64,000 nucleotides of DNA from Fibrobacter succinogenes (lineage in GTDB: Bacteria; Fibrobacterota; Fibrobacteria; Fibrobacterales; Fibrobacteraceae), in NCBI GenBank assembly GCA_902776765.1, contig CACYRP010000004.1:20340-84339 (forward strand). The letters run 5' to 3'. Positions 45,081-53,552 of this stretch are shown here, piece after piece. The translations under genes were made by a program, and so were the position numbers. The notes under the pieces were generated by a model. That model saw only the letters and a list, made by a program, of their open reading frames with translations. It did not search any database and was not told where the DNA came from. Numbering within the stretch: the stretch's first letter is position 1; every line of letters begins with the position of its first letter.

Positions 45081-45641
45081 TTACTTCTGTTTTAGAATAG
45101 CGCGGAGTTCGTCGGCTGCTTTTTGCAAGTCGTCATTGATAATCGTGTATTCGTACTTGCCCTTGGTCTTTGCAAATTCGATTTCTTTCTTCGCGTTTGC
45201 AAGGCGGAGCTGGATAACTTCTTCGCTATCGGTGCCGCGTCCGCGGAGGCGGCGTTCCAGTTCTTCGTCGCTTGGTGGCATAATGAAAATGCCGGTAGCG
45301 TCAGGATAGACCTTGTCGAAGTTCACCTTGCCGAAAACGTCGAGGTCGAACAGCACACGGTTCCCTTCGGCGAGAGTCTTTTCAACGAAACTCTTTGGGG
45401 TTCCGTAGTAGTTGCCGTGGACTTCGTTCCATTCAATCAAGCCGTTTTCTTTGATGAGCTTTTCGAATTCTTCTTTCGTCTTGAAGAAGTAGTGGACTCC
45501 ATCAATTTCACCTTCGCGCGGCTTGCGGGTCGTTGCGGAGATGGAATACTTGATGTCCGGAAAATCCTTGATGACCAGGTCCTTGAGGGTGGTCTTTCCT
45601 GCGCCACTGGCGGCACTCATAACGAAAAGCTTGTTTTTCAT
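45081..45641 (-). CDS. gmk: Guanylate kinase
   Basis: The product has 186 residues, slightly short of the usual 190-210 but complete. It phosphorylates GMP to GDP. The P-loop reads SAASGAGKTTL. GMP-binding SATTRKPREGEIDGVHYFF and EWNEVHGNYYGTPK follow, then VLFDLDVFGKVNF where DVQG-type sequence is usual, then IFIMPPS and ERRLRGRGTDSEEVIQLRL. Start ATG 45641. The gap to the upstream glycosyltransferase contains repeats rather than a tight junction, so an own promoter is likely. Confidence 0.95.
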   Translation of the reverse strand: MKNKLFVMSAASGAGKTTLKDLVIKDFPDIKYSISATTRKPREGEIDGVHYFFKTKEEFEKLIKENGLIEWNEVHGNYYGTPKSFVEKTLAEGNRVLFDLDVFGKVNFDKVYPDATGIFIMPPSDEELERRLRGRGTDSEEVIQLRLANAKKEIEFAKTKGKYEYTIINDDLQKAADELRAILKQK

Positions 45642-45648
45642 TTTTTAG

Positions 45649-45785
45649 TCAAAGGTCAATAGTTGTTAGTCAATAGCCTTTAGCTTTAACTAGGCTCTAT
45701 ATGCGCCAAATATAACTAATAACCAAAGACTAACAACCCTCTCGTCTTTCGTCTGTAGCCCGCTATAGCGGGCGTTCTCTCGTCT
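45649..45785. repeat. Repeat-rich gap between a glycosyltransferase gene and gmk
   Basis: It holds an inverted repeat (GTTGTTAGT at 45662-45670 with ACTAACAAC at 45729-45737), CTCGTC/TTCGTC words, and a perfect 16-bp palindrome GCCCGCTATAGCGGGC at 45758-45773. Related words occur in other gaps of this window. Confidence 0.6.
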
Positions 45786-46695
45786 ATTTCTTGTCTTCGA
45801 TGTACAGCGGTCTCTGCTTGACTTCGTCGTAGATACGGCCGATGTATTCGCCGAGGATGCCGATGGTCAAAAGCTGCACGCCGGCAAAGAATATAATTGC
45901 GGTCATGAGCGAAGCCCAACCGGGAACCGTTGTTGCAGGGGAGAGGAACTTTTCAAGAATCGACCAGACAAGCAAGGCGAAGCCGACTATCGTTGCTATC
46001 CAGCCCATGTAGAAACTGAGCTTGAGCGGTGCAGAACTGAACCCAGTAATGCCGTCGAAGGCAAGGCGGAGCATCTTTTTGAGCGGATACTTTGAAGTGC
46101 CGGCGGTGCGTTCGGCGCGATCGTACTTGACGCCAATTTTCTTGAAACCGACCCAGCAAACGAGTCCGCGCAAGAAGCGGCTGCGTTCGGGGAGGTTCTT
46201 GAGCTGGTCCACCACGCAGCGGTCCATGAGTCTAAAGTCGCCTGTGTCAGGCGGAATGTCGATGCTTGTGAGCTTTCCAATGAGGCGGTAGAAGCAGAAT
46301 GCCGTAAAGCGCTTGAAGAGGGTTTCGCCTTTGCGCTTGTTGCGCTGGGCGTAAACGACTTGATAGCCTTCGCGCCATTTTTCGAGCATTTCGTGAATCA
46401 GGCTTGGCGGGTCTTGCAAGTCGCCGTCAATGATTACCACGGCATCGCCAATGCAATGGTCGAGACCCGCGCTGAATGCAGCTTGGTGCCCGAAGTTGCG
46501 GCTGAAGTTGATAATCTTGTTGTTCGGGTTCCCGGGGAGGAGGCCTTCCACGATTTCACGGGTGCGGTCCTTGGAACCGTCGTTGACAAAAATGAGTTCG
46601 TGCTCGATATCCTTAAGCTCTTCCTCCAAGACGCGGTAAGTTTCGGCAACGATCTCTTCTTCATTAAATACAGGTATAATTACGGATAAAAGCAT
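45784..46695 (-). CDS. Family 2 glycosyltransferase (GtrB/polyprenyl-phosphate type)
   Basis: The product has 303 residues. The GT2 fold is clear: LSVIIPVFNEEEIVAETYRV at the start, LIFVNDGSKDRTREIV, VVIIDGDLQDPPSLIHEM (DxD site) and QVVYAQRNKRKGET, then TGDFRLMDRCVVDQL. Two C-terminal membrane helices (MGWIATIVGFALLVWSI and SLMTAIIFFAGVQLLTIGIL) are typical of GtrB-like enzymes that load a sugar onto undecaprenyl phosphate. The GT-C enzyme encoded just upstream could use such a lipid-linked sugar, a sensible but unproven pair. Confidence 0.93.
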   Translation of the reverse strand: MLLSVIIPVFNEEEIVAETYRVLEEELKDIEHELIFVNDGSKDRTREIVEGLLPGNPNNKIINFSRNFGHQAAFSAGLDHCIGDAVVIIDGDLQDPPSLIHEMLEKWREGYQVVYAQRNKRKGETLFKRFTAFCFYRLIGKLTSIDIPPDTGDFRLMDRCVVDQLKNLPERSRFLRGLVCWVGFKKIGVKYDRAERTAGTSKYPLKKMLRLAFDGITGFSSAPLKLSFYMGWIATIVGFALLVWSILEKFLSPATTVPGWASLMTAIIFFAGVQLLTIGILGEYIGRIYDEVKQRPLYIEDKK

Positions 46696-46779
46696 AGTGC
46701 AATTATAGCAATTTGAAAAATAGTTACTAGTTAATAGTTTCTAGATACTAGGGATTTTTATATAAATTCTTTTAGTAAG

Positions 46780-46842
46780 TTGGTCATTAGTCGTTAGCAG
46801 AATAATCACGGCTTTGCCGCCATCCATAAAACTAATGACCAA
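46780..46842. repeat. Inverted repeat between the two glycosyltransferase genes
   Basis: TTGGTCATTAG (46780-46790) and CTAATGACCAA (46832-46842) are perfect 11-bp arms, with a small GGCGGC...GCCG hairpin inside the loop. It begins 3 nt after the stop codon at 46846 and may act in mRNA 3'-end formation. Confidence 0.6.
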
Positions 46843-46845
46843 TGA

Positions 46846-49413
46846 CTAAGGTATAAGTACCGGGTTCACGATATCCACATGGCTACAGTTGATGCCCTTT
46901 TGGGGCATGGATTTTATAGTCAGCTCTTGGACTCCGGCAATGTCGGCTTCAACTTTGTGCAATTCTCCATTCTTAAAGAACGGGGTTTTTGCAAGAGATT
47001 TCCCGTCGCCGAGAACCTCAACGGCAACGCCATCACTGCAAAGCGACTCATCGTCAAGACCTACGGAGAACTTGATTTTCGAATATTTTTTGTTGATATT
47101 AAAAACTGTCGTAGAAGAGGCGTGAGTTCCGATTCCGTTCTCATAAAGTAGCCCATCTACGGTTAATTTGTTGCCTTCGATACTTTCGTTTTTGTGCAAA
47201 TTGCCCCATTCCTGCTTGTGGCTTTCGATGGAATAGTCTGCTAGGGAAATCGTGCCGTTCCCTGCTTCGAAATAAAATTTCGAAATATCGGCGAGCTTCT
47301 TTTTTGTAGACAAGTCTTGCACGATAAAACGAACATGGTTAAAGCCGGGCTGGAGTTTTTCGACATTGATTTCTTTTTGGAATGAACCGACTTGGTAAGG
47401 TGCTGAGGTAATGAGTTTATCGTTCAAGGTCAGTACGAATAACCATTTAGACGCAGATTGCCCTTTTTCCTTGAGGTCGTAGCTTATACGTAAAGATTTA
47501 GCTTTAGATTCGGCTGAATCGGCGGGGACTGTTTCCAAGTTCTTGGTTGAAATAATTTTTTCCGGGCTGTAATTCTTGCGACCGTTGAATTTTGCAATCT
47601 GTACCCAGTAGTTGTTCGTAATCAAGATGTTCTTGACTCCGGTCATGTCCATCTCGCGTTCGAATACATCGCAGGTCGTTGCGATACGGTGTTCCACAGC
47701 TTTCTTGTGGTATGTGTGGCTGTCCCAGCAGTCTAGTCCGCGGATGTAATAGACTTCGCCTTTATACTTGTCGATGAGTTTCTTCATCTTTGCGTTGCTC
47801 AGTTTGCGAGCTTCGTCATAGTGGAGGGACGAAATGCCGTAACCTACGAAATGCCACGGACGTCCGTAAATAAAGAAGCGGTCGGCCTTGGGCTGTTCCT
47901 TGAGCCATTTGAGAATTTCGTATTCTTCGATGGTCAGGTGATTGCGGTTGTACATGATGTTCTTGTTGAAGTCTTGCTTGTAATGGAATGTCCAACCAGT
48001 AAAGATAATTGCGGCGATGAGTGTGCCAATAATAGCGCCCTTGCCATTCTGTTCCTTGCTGTTTATCGGAGTTGCAAAATACTGGATCATGTGGGTGATG
48101 GGGAGTGCTGCCACAAAAGCCATGGACGGCAACATCACGAGACTGTAACGTTGGTTGATTTCAATGCTGAAATCGCCGGAAACGTTCTCGAGAATGACGT
48201 ACGTCTGAACGTGGTACAGGAGCAAGAAGCTGAGAATTTTGAGGTAGGTGAAGTTGCTCTTTCGAGCATCGTTGATGGCGCGGAAGACGAGGTAGATGGC
48301 TCCGATTACAAAGAGGTAGTTGAAGTAGCTGAGGAACGGATTGCGGAGTTCTCCGTTGTCTCCAATCTTCATGGTCATCACTTCCCAGTTCTTGGCGAGG
48401 TCTTCGAAGAAGTGTCCATGTGCTGAAAACTCACCGCCCTGGAAACCAAAGCCTTGGAAATAGCTGATGGTGAGGAGGACTGGGACAGAAAATAACGAGA
48501 ACGTCGCAAAGAAAATGGGTGCCTTGGCGTCTTGCTTGTCGAGAAGTTTTGGAAGAGCAAAAATGATAAATGCGAAAATGCAGAAGATGGTTTCTTGGCG
48601 GGTCTGGGCGAAGAACGCAAGGATGAGGGCGAGGAACGTCCAGTGTATTACAGTGTTTCTGTCGTATGCCCACTTGAAGACGAGGAGCGAAAGTGCGGAG
48701 AGGAATATGTAAAGCGGTTCAACGGACATGGCTCGGAACTGGAATAGAACCGTCGGTTGGAGTGCCGTGAGGAGTGATGCTAGGAATGCAAGGAGCGGTT
48801 GTTTTGTCCACGCAACGATTGCGAGGAACATGAGCAGGAACGCTAGTGGTAACATCACAAATTCCGCCGTGAAAATCCAGCGAAGGTCCGTTCCGAACAG
48901 TGGCATGCCGAGGTAGTAGAGGAACGAAAGCCCCTTGGTCTTGAAGCTGTTGGAGGTGTGGTTGCATTTGAGAGCGCCGTTGTCGAATTCGCCTTGGTTG
49001 CATGTGCCGGATTTGTGATTGTAGTACATGTTTTGGGCTACGGCCATGAACACGCTTTCATCGCTTTGCACACGGTGGCGGGCTTCAATTTGGGTGCCTG
49101 CAAAAATGGAAATGGCGACCGCAAACACGAGAGTCATGATGCTTACGGACTTTGCGGGAAGTATTCCCTTGATCCATTCGCGAAAATCCTTGTTTAAAAT
49201 GATGAATAGGACAATGCCGAGAATGAGTTGTCCCCAAAAAAGCCAGAAGGGGAGGTTCAAATCGAGTTCATGAATAATATTTTTATGGCTCCCTTTAGGG
49301 TCTCCATAAAGATAAATAAGGATGGGGATGATAAGCGCGATAATTGTTCCGATGAAACCGGTGGGGTGTGCTAAGTTCTTGAACAGTTTCAAGATAGCGT
49401 CTTTGTAGTTCAT
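46846..49413 (-). CDS. GT-C type membrane glycosyltransferase with C-terminal NPCBM domain
   Basis: The product has 855 residues from ATG 49413, which has AAGGA 5 nt upstream; a longer open frame overlaps the tkt promoter and start and is rejected. The N-terminal 500 residues hold about 11-13 membrane helices (IGTIIALIIPILIYLYG; WIFTAEFVMLPLAFLLMFLA). EARHRVQSDESVFMAVAQNM is a GT-C luminal loop with an Asp-Glu pair, as in ArnT/PMT-like enzymes. Soluble parts follow. The last 110 residues (LTVDGLLYENGIGTHASSTT; LDDESLCSDGVAVEVLGDG) are a recognisable NPCBM carbohydrate-binding domain. It probably moves a sugar from lipid carrier to a periplasmic acceptor. Confidence 0.8.
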   Translation of the reverse strand: MNYKDAILKLFKNLAHPTGFIGTIIALIIPILIYLYGDPKGSHKNIIHELDLNLPFWLFWGQLILGIVLFIILNKDFREWIKGILPAKSVSIMTLVFAVAISIFAGTQIEARHRVQSDESVFMAVAQNMYYNHKSGTCNQGEFDNGALKCNHTSNSFKTKGLSFLYYLGMPLFGTDLRWIFTAEFVMLPLAFLLMFLAIVAWTKQPLLAFLASLLTALQPTVLFQFRAMSVEPLYIFLSALSLLVFKWAYDRNTVIHWTFLALILAFFAQTRQETIFCIFAFIIFALPKLLDKQDAKAPIFFATFSLFSVPVLLTISYFQGFGFQGGEFSAHGHFFEDLAKNWEVMTMKIGDNGELRNPFLSYFNYLFVIGAIYLVFRAINDARKSNFTYLKILSFLLLYHVQTYVILENVSGDFSIEINQRYSLVMLPSMAFVAALPITHMIQYFATPINSKEQNGKGAIIGTLIAAIIFTGWTFHYKQDFNKNIMYNRNHLTIEEYEILKWLKEQPKADRFFIYGRPWHFVGYGISSLHYDEARKLSNAKMKKLIDKYKGEVYYIRGLDCWDSHTYHKKAVEHRIATTCDVFEREMDMTGVKNILITNNYWVQIAKFNGRKNYSPEKIISTKNLETVPADSAESKAKSLRISYDLKEKGQSASKWLFVLTLNDKLITSAPYQVGSFQKEINVEKLQPGFNHVRFIVQDLSTKKKLADISKFYFEAGNGTISLADYSIESHKQEWGNLHKNESIEGNKLTVDGLLYENGIGTHASSTTVFNINKKYSKIKFSVGLDDESLCSDGVAVEVLGDGKSLAKTPFFKNGELHKVEADIAGVQELTIKSMPQKGINCSHVDIVNPVLIP

Positions 49414-49607
49414 TTGAATCCTTCTCGAAAATACGCAAAATCGCTCCAAGGGATGAGCCTTTGGGGGCGATTTTGCTGAATAGTAATTTGTGATGAAAAT
49501 ATAACTTTTTATTGCTTTGGGCTTTTCATTTGACAATATACCTTGAGAGTTTCGCAAGAAAAAACTAAATTTGCCGCGTAAAAACAAAACTCTAAAGGGG
49601 TTAGACC

Positions 49608-51683
49608 GTGCAAGATTCATTAGTTACAAAAGCAGCTGACAACGTCCGTATCCTTTCTGCCGCGATGGTGCAGAAGGCCAAGTCCGGACATCCGGGTGGA
49701 GCCATGGGCGCCGCCGATGCCATTACGCTTTTGTTTGCTGAATTCTTGCGCTACGATCCGGACAACGCTAACTGGATGGCTCGCGACCGTTTCTTCATGG
49801 ACCCGGGTCACATGAGCCCGCTCCTCTATTCCGAACTCGTCCTTACGAACCGTCTTACCCTCGAAGACGTGAAGAATTTCCGCCAGCTTGGCAGCCGCAC
49901 TCCGGGCCACCCTGAAGTCGATGTCTCCCTTGGTATTGAAAACTCTTCGGGCCCGCTCGGCATCGGTCACGGCATTGCTCTCGGTGGTGCTATCGCTGAA
50001 CGCTTCATGGTCGAACGCTTTGGTTCCATTGTCGAACACAAGACGGTCTGCCTCGTTTCTGACGGCGGTCTCGAAGAAGAAATCGCTTACGGCGTGGGCC
50101 GCATTGCAGGTCACCTCAAGCTTTCGAACCTCATCTTCTTCTACGATGCAAACCAGGTCCAGCTCAGCTGCAAGACCGAAGACGTGATGGATCACGACTT
50201 TGTGAAGCAGTACGAATCCTGGGGCTTCCGCGTGATTGAATGCGACGGTTCCAACATTGCAGAACTCCGCAAGGCTTTCAAGGCTGCTTGGGCCGAAACT
50301 GAAAAGCCGGTGCTCGTCTACGGCCACACCACGATGGCCAAGGGCGCTATCGCCGAAGACGGCAAGAGCTACGAAGGCGCTGTCTCTACCCACGGTCAGC
50401 CGCTCAATGCAGCTGGTGCTTCTACCTCTGCTACGGTCAAGAATCTCGGTGGCAATCCGGACGATCCGTTCCAGGTCTTCGATGATGTGAAGGTCGGCTT
50501 CGAAGAACGCGCCAACGAACTCCGCAAGCAGGTCGCCGAATGGAAGAAGGCTAAGGCTGCTTGGGACAAGGCTAACGCCGAAAAGTCTGCCACGCTTAAC
50601 GAATGGCTCTCGGGCAAGGGCTTGAAGATCGACCTCTCCAAGCTGAACATCAAGGAAGGCGTTGCCACTCGCGTCACTAGCGGTACGGTTCTCGGTTACC
50701 TCGCTGAAAATTATCACAACATCATTTGCAGCTCCGCGGACCTTTCGAACTCCGACAACACGCAGGCGTTCCTCGACAAGACGGGCATCTTCCGCGCTAA
50801 CGACTTCAAGGGCGCTTTTGTCCAGGTCGGTGTTGCAGAACTCACGATGGGCGCCATTGCAAACGGTATCGCTCTCCATGGCGGCCTCTATCCGATTTGC
50901 GCAACGTTCTTCGTGTTTAGTGACTTTATGAAGCCTGCAATCCGTATGGCTGCTCTCATGGGCCTCCCGGTCAAGTACGTGTTTACGCACGACAGTTTCC
51001 GCGTGGGCGAAGACGGCCCGACGCACCAGCCCATCGAACATGAAACGCAGATTCGTTTGCTCGAAAGCCTCACCAAGGCAAACGGCAAGGCTGAAATGCT
51101 CGTGCTCCGCCCGGCTGACGCCTACGAAACTCTCGCAGCTTGGGAAATGGCTTTTGAAAACAACGACAGCCCGACGGCTCTTATCCTCACACGTCAGGTG
51201 GTGAACACGCTTCCGGGTGAAAACCGCTATGAAGCTGCCAAGGCTTGCCGCAAGGGCGCCTACATCGTGAGCGACAATACCGCCGCCGGCAAGAACCCGG
51301 ACCTTACTTTGGTTGCAAATGGAAGCGATGTTCTCCTTGAACATCAGGCCGCCGAACTCCTCCGCGCCGAAGGCAAGGCCGTTCGCGTAGTCTCCATGAT
51401 TAGCCCGGCTCTCTTCCTCAAGCAGGACAAGGCATACCGCGACAGCATCATTGCTCCGTGGACTCCGGTGTTTGCAAAGTCCAGCGGCCTTCCGCTCTTG
51501 TTTGCTCAGGTCGTGGGTGGCTTCGGCAAGGTCTCCGGTCTCGAACGCTTCGGTGCTTCTGCTCCGGCAGGCGTCCTCGAAAAGGAATTCGGTTATGTTC
51601 CTGAAGCTGTTGCCGCAGCTGCTAAGGAATACCTCGCTGAGTTTGCTCAGAACGTTGCCGACTTCAAGGCTGCAAACGCATAA
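49608..51683 (+). CDS. tkt: Transketolase
   Basis: The product has 691 residues. It transfers two-carbon units in the pentose phosphate pathway using thiamine diphosphate. GTG 49608 is the start, with AAAGGGG 8 nt upstream. TPP-binding parts are AKSGHPGGAMGAADA, SSGPLGIGHGIALGGA and LVSDGGLEEEIAYG with FYDANQV (metal ligands D and N; the usual GDG reads SDG). The central domain has GVAELTMGAIANGIALHGG, VFTHDSFRVGEDGPTHQPIEH (catalytic Glu/His region) and LRPADAYE. Highly biased codons suggest strong expression. A terminator follows. Some sequence features differ from proteobacterial Tkt, but the identity is not in doubt. Confidence 0.95.
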   Translation: MQDSLVTKAADNVRILSAAMVQKAKSGHPGGAMGAADAITLLFAEFLRYDPDNANWMARDRFFMDPGHMSPLLYSELVLTNRLTLEDVKNFRQLGSRTPGHPEVDVSLGIENSSGPLGIGHGIALGGAIAERFMVERFGSIVEHKTVCLVSDGGLEEEIAYGVGRIAGHLKLSNLIFFYDANQVQLSCKTEDVMDHDFVKQYESWGFRVIECDGSNIAELRKAFKAAWAETEKPVLVYGHTTMAKGAIAEDGKSYEGAVSTHGQPLNAAGASTSATVKNLGGNPDDPFQVFDDVKVGFEERANELRKQVAEWKKAKAAWDKANAEKSATLNEWLSGKGLKIDLSKLNIKEGVATRVTSGTVLGYLAENYHNIICSSADLSNSDNTQAFLDKTGIFRANDFKGAFVQVGVAELTMGAIANGIALHGGLYPICATFFVFSDFMKPAIRMAALMGLPVKYVFTHDSFRVGEDGPTHQPIEHETQIRLLESLTKANGKAEMLVLRPADAYETLAAWEMAFENNDSPTALILTRQVVNTLPGENRYEAAKACRKGAYIVSDNTAAGKNPDLTLVANGSDVLLEHQAAELLRAEGKAVRVVSMISPALFLKQDKAYRDSIIAPWTPVFAKSSGLPLLFAQVVGGFGKVSGLERFGASAPAGVLEKEFGYVPEAVAAAAKEYLAEFAQNVADFKAANA

Positions 51684-51713
51684 TTAGCGAACGCCATCGA
51701 AACATTTAAAAAA

Positions 51714-51735
51714 ACGGTGCCGATATCGGTGCCGT
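51714..51735. terminator. Rho-independent terminator after tkt
   Basis: An 11-bp stem centred on CCGATATCGG, closed by ACGG/CCGT with two G-U pairs, has an A-run before and TTTTTT after it, 31 nt past the tkt stop. Confidence 0.9.
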
Positions 51736-51845
51736 TTTTTGTTCAGCTAAAAATACTGCAGACCAATCACTATTAACTATTGATTAAATATGTAATTTTA
51801 TTGTGATTTAGGTTACATTTTAAATAAAAAAGTTATATTCAAGGC

Positions 51846-52289
51846 ATGATTTGTCCATTTTGCAAGAATGATAACGACAAGGTTGTCGATAGCCGCGTGA
51901 GTGGCTCGTCGATTCGCCGTCGTCGTGAATGTTGCGCTTGCGGTCGACGTTTTACGACTCGTGAATACGTTGAAGTCCAGCAGTTGACCGTTATTAAACG
52001 CAGTGGTGAACGTGAACCGTTTCAGCGAGAGAAACTTTTGCGCGGAATCATGAACTCTTGCAAAAAGCGCCCAGTGTCTATTGACGATATTGAACAGCTT
52101 GTGACTCGTGTCGAAAACGCTTTGCAGACATCCGAAAATTCCGAAGTCAGTTACGATCAGATTGGCAACCTTGTGATGCAGGAACTCAAAAAGCTTGATG
52201 CTGTTGCTTACGTTCGCTTTGCATCCATTTACCGCGAATTCAAGGAAGTGGGCGAGTTCGTCGATCAAATCAAGACGTTGGATAAATAG
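51846..52289 (+). CDS. nrdR: Transcriptional repressor NrdR
   Basis: The product has 147 residues, the normal size. NrdR represses ribonucleotide reductase genes according to bound ATP/dATP. The zinc ribbon is MICPFCKNDNDKVVDSR with CCACGRRFTTREY, supplying two CxxC pairs. The ATP-cone follows (VIKRSGEREPFQREKLLRGI ... AYVRFASIYREFKEV). No nrd genes are nearby. It stands between tkt and the methyltransferase, with a repeat-containing gap after it. Confidence 0.97.
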   Translation: MICPFCKNDNDKVVDSRVSGSSIRRRRECCACGRRFTTREYVEVQQLTVIKRSGEREPFQREKLLRGIMNSCKKRPVSIDDIEQLVTRVENALQTSENSEVSYDQIGNLVMQELKKLDAVAYVRFASIYREFKEVGEFVDQIKTLDK

Positions 52290-52390
52290 ACGAAAGAACG
52301 GGCCTTTGGTGGCCCTATAGACGAGAGACGAAAGAGTTGTCATCCTGGAGGGCGTGAAACGACCGACGGGATCCAGTGAATTTTCTATTT
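52290..52390. repeat. GACGARA-word repeats and REP-like sequence before the RlmI-like gene
   Basis: The gap contains GACGAAAGAACGGGCC ... GGCCCTATAGACGAGAGACGAAAG, in which GGGCC/GGCCC can pair, then GTCATCCTGGAG ... GACGGGATCCAGTGAATTTT, a REP-like consensus-style sequence. An alternative GTG start for the next gene falls inside it and is not credible. Confidence 0.5.
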
Positions 52391-52407
52391 TTGTCGTATT
52401 ATTTCAA

Positions 52408-53466
52408 ATGGCTTTTGATTTAAAAAACAATTTAGCGATTGCATTTGACAAGCGAGCCTCCTTATTCGATGTGACGGATGCGTATCGCGTCGTGAACGGG
52501 GTCGCCGACGATTTCCCAGGGTTGACGCTTGACCGTTATGGCGAACGTTTTCAGATACAATTTTTTGGACCTGAACTTTTAAGGCGCAAGAACGAAATAG
52601 TCAATGCCATAGGCGAACTTTTCAATCCTGTTTGCGTTGTGGTGAAGGAACGCCTTTCTAGTGCGGGTCGTTCGCTGGAAAATGCACCCATGGATGTGGC
52701 GGTGGGCTCTCGCGAAGATGCTGTTGGCATTGTTCGCGAAGGCAAGGCTCAGTTTCATGTGGATTTGATGGATACGATTAATCCGGGGCTGTTCTTGGAT
52801 ATGCGTCATGTGCGCTTGGAAGTCGAAGAACGTTTCCGCGCGATGACCGGCACATATTCGGCGCATCCCGAAACTGCAAATGTATCTCCGTTGCATCCCG
52901 AAACTGCGCAATCCTCGACTCCCGCAGCATTCGAAGGTCCGCGATTCCTCAACCTTTTTAGCTATACTTGCAGTTTCTCCGTCCATGCCCGTTTAGGCGG
53001 TGCAGCGGTTGCTACAAATGCCGATATCAGCGGCAAGATTCTCGACAAGGGGCGTGAAAATTATGCGCTGAATGGCCTCGATTTGTACCCGGGAGAATTC
53101 TTCCGCGGTAATGCCATTGAATATGTGCGCTGGGCAAAAAAGAAGGGGCTCCATTTTGACGGCATTGTGCTGGACCCGCCTAGCTTTGCTCGCTTCAAGG
53201 GGTTTAACTTTAACGTGCGCGAACACTTGATGCCGCTTGTTGCTGAATGTGCGGAACTCCTGAATCCGGATGGATTTTTCATGGTGAGTTCCAATTACAG
53301 TGAATTCAATTTGAATTCGTTTGCGCGAGATGTCCTTGCCGCAGTTTCTTCAGTCCATCCCAACGCAAAAACGTCTTGGAAAAAATCCCAAGACGTAGAC
53401 TTTGTCGGTAGCGGTTCTACAAAAGATTCTTGCCTAGTCGCAACGCTCGTTGAGGTAAGAGCTTAG
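52408..53466 (+). CDS. RlmI-like class I rRNA methyltransferase
   Basis: The product has 352 residues from ATG 52408. The short N-terminal part ([22 protein letters not shown]) is the RNA-methyltransferase N-domain seen in RlmI/RlmK-type proteins, though the PUA domain is shortened or missing. The AdoMet fold reads [19 protein letters not shown], then [15 protein letters not shown] (catalytic NPPF/DPPSF motif) and EMLN-like [20 protein letters not shown]. It probably makes m5C in 23S rRNA, but the target base is uncertain. An unusual insert around 140-180 contains two copies of a HPETA phrase ([20 protein letters not shown]). Confidence 0.85.
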   Translation: MAFDLKNNLAIAFDKRASLFDVTDAYRVVNGVADDFPGLTLDRYGERFQIQFFGPELLRRKNEIVNAIGELFNPVCVVVKERLSSAGRSLENAPMDVAVGSREDAVGIVREGKAQFHVDLMDTINPGLFLDMRHVRLEVEERFRAMTGTYSAHPETANVSPLHPETAQSSTPAAFEGPRFLNLFSYTCSFSVHARLGGAAVATNADISGKILDKGRENYALNGLDLYPGEFFRGNAIEYVRWAKKKGLHFDGIVLDPPSFARFKGFNFNVREHLMPLVAECAELLNPDGFFMVSSNYSEFNLNSFARDVLAAVSSVHPNAKTSWKKSQDVDFVGSGSTKDSCLVATLVEVRA

Positions 53467-53552
53467 AACTTAGAACAATCTCTTATCTAAGAGCAAATAA
53501 CTAAGTTCTAAGAGCGTAGCGGTCTAAGTTCTGCCAACTGCGGCGTAGCCGC
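53462..53552. terminator. Stacked inverted repeats between convergent genes
   Basis: CTTAGAACTTAG (53462-53473) pairs perfectly with CTAAGTTCTAAG (53501-53512), enclosing a CTCTTA/TAAGAG hairpin. GCGGC GTA GCCGC follows at 53540-53552, directly at the NtrC-type gene's stop. It lies between convergent genes and may block read-through, though no clear T-run follows. Confidence 0.55.

Noticed and set aside
49414..49620. N-terminal extension of the GT-C gene
   Set aside because: It would overlap the tkt start and has no ribosome site; ATG 49413 has a good one and begins the first membrane helix correctly.
49620..51344. 574-codon open frame opposite tkt
   Set aside because: Shadow of the strongly biased tkt codons; no motifs, no ribosome site.
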